From NCBI GenBank assembly GCA_964603125.1, contig CAZRUA010000075.1, positions 1 through 17,645 of the forward strand: a stretch of 17,645 bases of DNA, in the 5' to 3' direction. Position numbers and translations under genes: made by a program. This document shows, one piece after another, positions 15,534 through 17,645 of this stretch (within the stretch, counting starts at the first letter, position 1; each line of letters begins with the position of its first letter). The notes beneath the pieces are model-generated. The model did no database searches and was not told the DNA's origin. It saw only the letters and a list, made by a program, of their open reading frames with translations. The DNA comes from CAZRUA01 sp964603125 (GTDB lineage Bacteria > Bacteroidota > Bacteroidia > B-17B0 > Aurantibacillaceae).

Positions 15534-15545
15534 CCACAATTGTGG
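15534..15545. promoter_or_regulatory. 12-bp perfect palindrome CCACAATTGTGG, possible operator
   Basis: CCACAATTGTGG reads identically on both strands, in the 99-bp divergent region between recG and the thioredoxin-fold gene. It starts 19 bases after the putative plus-strand -7 box and ends 15 bases before that gene's ATG; it is 42 bases upstream of the putative recG -7 box. It is the only GC-containing element in a very AT-rich spacer. With no loop, a protein-binding site is more likely than an RNA hairpin. The regulator is unknown. Confidence 0.4.
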
Positions 15546-15560
15546 TTTAATTGCTAATTT

Positions 15561-16787
15561 ATGTTTTCAAGATTTTTAATTTCATTTACACTTATTGTTT
15601 CATTTAGATCATATGCTCAATTAAACTACCAAAACATGTGGCGTGGTAAATTTAGTATTAACGATAGTGTTGATTTGAATATACTTATGAATGTAATTCC
15701 AGTAAAAGGGAGTTATAAAATAAGTTTTCAGAATGCCGAAGAAAAAATACAAGTTGAAAAAGTAACCCGCAAAGGAGATACTTTAAGTTTTAGGATGCCA
15801 ATATTTGACAACGAGTTTAGAGTAAAAATTAGTAAAACCGAAATGAAAGGCTATTGGTACAACTATGCTCGAAAAGAAAAAAACATAATCCCATTTGAAG
15901 CCAAATTAATAAAACCAAAACCTGTAACTACATGCCAATGCAATGGATTAACAGGTAAATGGGAAACCACTTTTGAACCCAATACACCAAATGCTTATAA
16001 AGCTATTGGAAAATTTAGAAATGGTGAATGGGATTTAATGTATGGAACATTTTTAACCGAAACAGGCGACTATCGTTACTTGAGCGGAATGCCTGAAATT
16101 GATTCAGAAAAAGGCGACACTATCTTTAGACAACAATGTTTTGATGGTTCGCATGCATTTGTATTTAAAGGCAAATTAAAAAACGGAAAAATTGTTGGCG
16201 ATGTGTATTATGGAATACATGGACATGAAACCTTTGAAGCAGTTAGAAATGATAAATTTGAACTTCGCGACCCAAACAAAATAACCCAAGTTGTTAGCCA
16301 AGAAAAAGTAAATTTTAGTTTTAAAAACACTGAAGGAAAGTTGGTTTCGATAAACGACGAGCGTTACAAGAACAAAGTTGTGATAATACAAATTATGGGA
16401 AGCTGGTGCCCTAATTGTATGGATGAAACCAAATACTTAAGCAAGTTATATGAAAGTTATAAAAGCAAAGGACTCGAAATAATTGCTTTGGCTTACGAAA
16501 AAACAAATGACTTTAAAAAAGCCAGTGAGAATGTGTTGCGATTAAAGAAGCGTTTTAATGCAGGTTATGAATTCTTAATTACAGAACAAACAGGTAAAGC
16601 AAAAGCCAGTGAAACCTTTAAATTACTAAATGAAATCAGCGCATTCCCTACTACAATTTTTATTGACAAGAAAGGTGAGGTAAGAAAAATTTATACGGGC
16701 TACAATGGTCCTGCCACTGGAGAGGCGCATGAAACTATGAAAAAAGAAACAGAAGAGTTTTTGAATAAAATTTTAGCCGAGAAATAA
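15561..16787 (+). CDS. Periplasmic TlpA/ResA-like thioredoxin-fold protein with long N-terminal domain
   Basis: 408 residues. Signal peptide 1-20 (FLISFTLIVSFRSYAQ). Residues about 21-245 are a beta-rich region of unknown type (GKFSINDSVDLNILMNV, GTFLTETGDYRYLSG, HAFVFKGKLKNGKIVGDVYYG). Residues about 250-408 are a redoxin/AhpC-TSA domain of the TlpA type: VNFSFKNTEGKLVSIND, KVVIIQIMGSWCPNCMDE with the redox pair C283/C286, LEIIALAYEK, and the cis-proline loop SAFPTTIFIDKKGEV (P363). Thioredoxins of this type act in the periplasm on disulfides, for example in cytochrome c maturation; the specific partner cannot be read from the sequence. WCPNC is within the range of TlpA-family active sites. 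Transcribed alone, divergent from recG and convergent with the hotdog gene (39 bp apart). Confidence 0.9.
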   Translation: MFSRFLISFTLIVSFRSYAQLNYQNMWRGKFSINDSVDLNILMNVIPVKGSYKISFQNAEEKIQVEKVTRKGDTLSFRMPIFDNEFRVKISKTEMKGYWYNYARKEKNIIPFEAKLIKPKPVTTCQCNGLTGKWETTFEPNTPNAYKAIGKFRNGEWDLMYGTFLTETGDYRYLSGMPEIDSEKGDTIFRQQCFDGSHAFVFKGKLKNGKIVGDVYYGIHGHETFEAVRNDKFELRDPNKITQVVSQEKVNFSFKNTEGKLVSINDERYKNKVVIIQIMGSWCPNCMDETKYLSKLYESYKSKGLEIIALAYEKTNDFKKASENVLRLKKRFNAGYEFLITEQTGKAKASETFKLLNEISAFPTTIFIDKKGEVRKIYTGYNGPATGEAHETMKKETEEFLNKILAEK

Positions 16788-16826
16788 TTGAAATAAGATT
16801 TCAGAATAAGGTAAAGCTAGCAACAA

Positions 16827-17252
16827 TTAATAACCTGCCTTTTCAGCTGGATATACATTAAAAGTTCCCATTGCTTTTGCAATAATAATGTCTTGTCGAT
16901 TTGCAGCACGAATTGTTCCTTCACAAATTAAAATACGTTTTCCTTGCTTTATCACCTCAGCAATACCAACTAAATCATCATTTAGCAACGCTGGATTAAA
17001 ATAGTTTATCTTAAACTCAATTGTACTAACCACATTATTATCGATACATACTGCTGATAAACCTGCTACACCCAACATTCCATCCATTAAACCAGAAATT
17101 ACTCCTCCATGCGCTGCTTGCGGTGTTGCTAGGTGCTGCTCCTGAACTTTTAAATGATACCCAATCTTACCAGGTTCAATAACTTCGAACTGCATACCTA
17201 AATGCTTTCCAAAATTATTACTTGCTATATACTTTTCAATTAGAGGGTGCAC
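16827..17252 (-). CDS. PaaI-family hotdog-fold thioesterase
   Basis: 141 residues, typical for single-domain hotdog thioesterases of the PaaI/4HBT group, which hydrolyse acyl-CoA thioesters. The signature AAHGGVISGLMDGMLGVAG (about residues 46-64) contains the HGG and the acidic D57 on the central helix, and TIEFKINYFNPAL is the usual strand that follows. The start is GTG at 17250-17252, two bases after the moxR stop; no in-frame ATG lies between moxR and the conserved region, and the first internal methionine (residue 20) would cut into the N-terminal helix. The tight spacing indicates cotranscription with moxR. Substrate unknown; a link to phenylacetate degradation is not supported by the neighbours. 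Confidence 0.9.
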   Translation of the reverse strand: MHPLIEKYIASNNFGKHLGMQFEVIEPGKIGYHLKVQEQHLATPQAAHGGVISGLMDGMLGVAGLSAVCIDNNVVSTIEFKINYFNPALLNDDLVGIAEVIKQGKRILICEGTIRAANRQDIIIAKAMGTFNVYPAEKAGY

Positions 17253-17254
17253 AA

Positions 17255-17645
17255 TTATTTCTTCAATTCCTCAATGATTTGTTCAATGCTAACTCCTTCG
17301 GCTTCGGCTTTATAATTACGCACAATACGATGACGCAAAATACTGGTCGCCACAGCCTTCACATCTTCAATATCTGGACTGTATTTCCCATTAATAGCTG
17401 CATGGCATTTTGCACCTACGATTAAGTATTGAGAAGCACGTGGGCCCGCTCCCCATGTTAAATATTTTTTGGTTACATCAGTTGCAAATTCGCTATTCAA
17501 ACGTGTTTTTACCACTAATTTAACTGCATACTCCATTACATTGTCAGCAACAGGTATTTTGCGAATTAAATCTTGATAAAAAATAATTTCTTCAGCACTT
17601 AAAATTTTATTTACTTGAGGTTTGTAATTAGCCGTTGTATTTTTC
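17255..17645 (-). CDS. MoxR-family AAA+ ATPase, C-terminal part (5' end outside window)
   Basis: The frame is open from the right edge (17644) to the stop at 17255-17257, giving about 129 residues. An internal methionine at 17536 is not the start, because the conserved sequence continues upstream (VNKILSAEEIIFYQDLIRKIPVADNV). The segment is the C-terminal lid domain of MoxR ATPases: ILSAEEI, IPVADNVMEYAVKLV, YLTWGAGPRASQYLIVGAKCHAAINGK, the sensor 2 region GAGPRASQ, then DIEDVKAVATSILRHRIVRNYKAEAEGVS. Walker A and B lie outside the window. MoxR ATPases act as chaperones, often with von Willebrand A and DUF58 proteins; these are not visible here because the upstream side is cut off. The hotdog thioesterase follows 2 bases downstream. 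Confidence 0.93.
   Translation of the reverse strand, partial: KNTTANYKPQVNKILSAEEIIFYQDLIRKIPVADNVMEYAVKLVVKTRLNSEFATDVTKKYLTWGAGPRASQYLIVGAKCHAAINGKYSPDIEDVKAVATSILRHRIVRNYKAEAEGVSIEQIIEELKK

Noticed and set aside
1..17645. Defence system, prophage, insertion sequence, tRNA or rRNA
   Set aside because: Read on both strands, no transposase, integrase, restriction, toxin-antitoxin or phage-like proteins, no terminal inverted repeats and no tRNA cloverleaf were found. EVE domains occur in some defence fusions, but this one stands alone next to tsaE.

Overview
The window is an AT-rich chromosomal segment from a member of the phylum Bacteroidota. Three things support this. Two secreted proteins are of the type IX secretion kind: a T9SS C-terminal sorting domain on the 11178-13268 product, and a giant LamG/Ig/PKD surface protein at the left edge. 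Several intergenic regions carry the Bacteroidota -7 motif TAnnTTTG, and Shine-Dalgarno sequences are essentially absent. Gene content and protein sequences (AccA, IspE, TatA, UMF1-type MFS, SusC-free outer-membrane barrels) also fit. I cannot place it below phylum. A run of 100 N shows that this is a scaffold from a draft assembly or MAG.

Layout. Positions 1-4106 (minus) are the 5' part of a very large repetitive surface protein. It has a signal peptide, a LamG-like domain, a series of Ig/PKD-like modules and then a tandem array of 225-bp (75-residue) BIG2-like repeats, which contains the assembly gap and runs off the left edge. Divergent from it is a tight plus-strand cluster of an EVE-domain protein, TsaE (tRNA t6A synthesis) and a predicted outer-membrane protein (4249-5952). 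Next comes a minus-strand block, read right to left: accA, efp, a 41-residue membrane peptide, tatA and an Atg22/UMF1-type MFS transporter (9380 down to 5956). ispE (9484-10302, plus) is divergent from accA and ends tail-to-tail with an outer-membrane barrel gene (10299-11078, minus). A secreted 696-residue T9SS cargo protein follows (11178-13268, plus), then recG (minus, TTG start), a thioredoxin-fold lipid/periplasmic-type protein (15561-16787, plus), and a minus-strand pair of moxR (3' end only) and a hotdog thioesterase at the right edge.

How the genes relate. Most are housekeeping: fatty-acid initiation (AccA), isoprenoid precursor synthesis (IspE), tRNA modification (TsaE), translation of polyproline (EF-P), Tat export (TatA) and recombination/fork repair (RecG). 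The accessory content is cell-surface: the repeat adhesin, the T9SS cargo protein and two barrels. No intergenic stretch exceeds about 145 bp. I saw no rRNA, tRNA, CRISPR, insertion sequence, phage gene or defence system.

I do not see a clear new multi-gene system. The observations most worth checking are the repeat-phased assembly gap in the adhesin, an EF-P with asparagine at the residue normally modified, a TatA-like mini membrane peptide between efp and tatA, the translationally coupled EVE-tsaE pair (with an altered P-loop glycine in TsaE), and a 12-bp perfect palindrome between recG and the thioredoxin-like gene.
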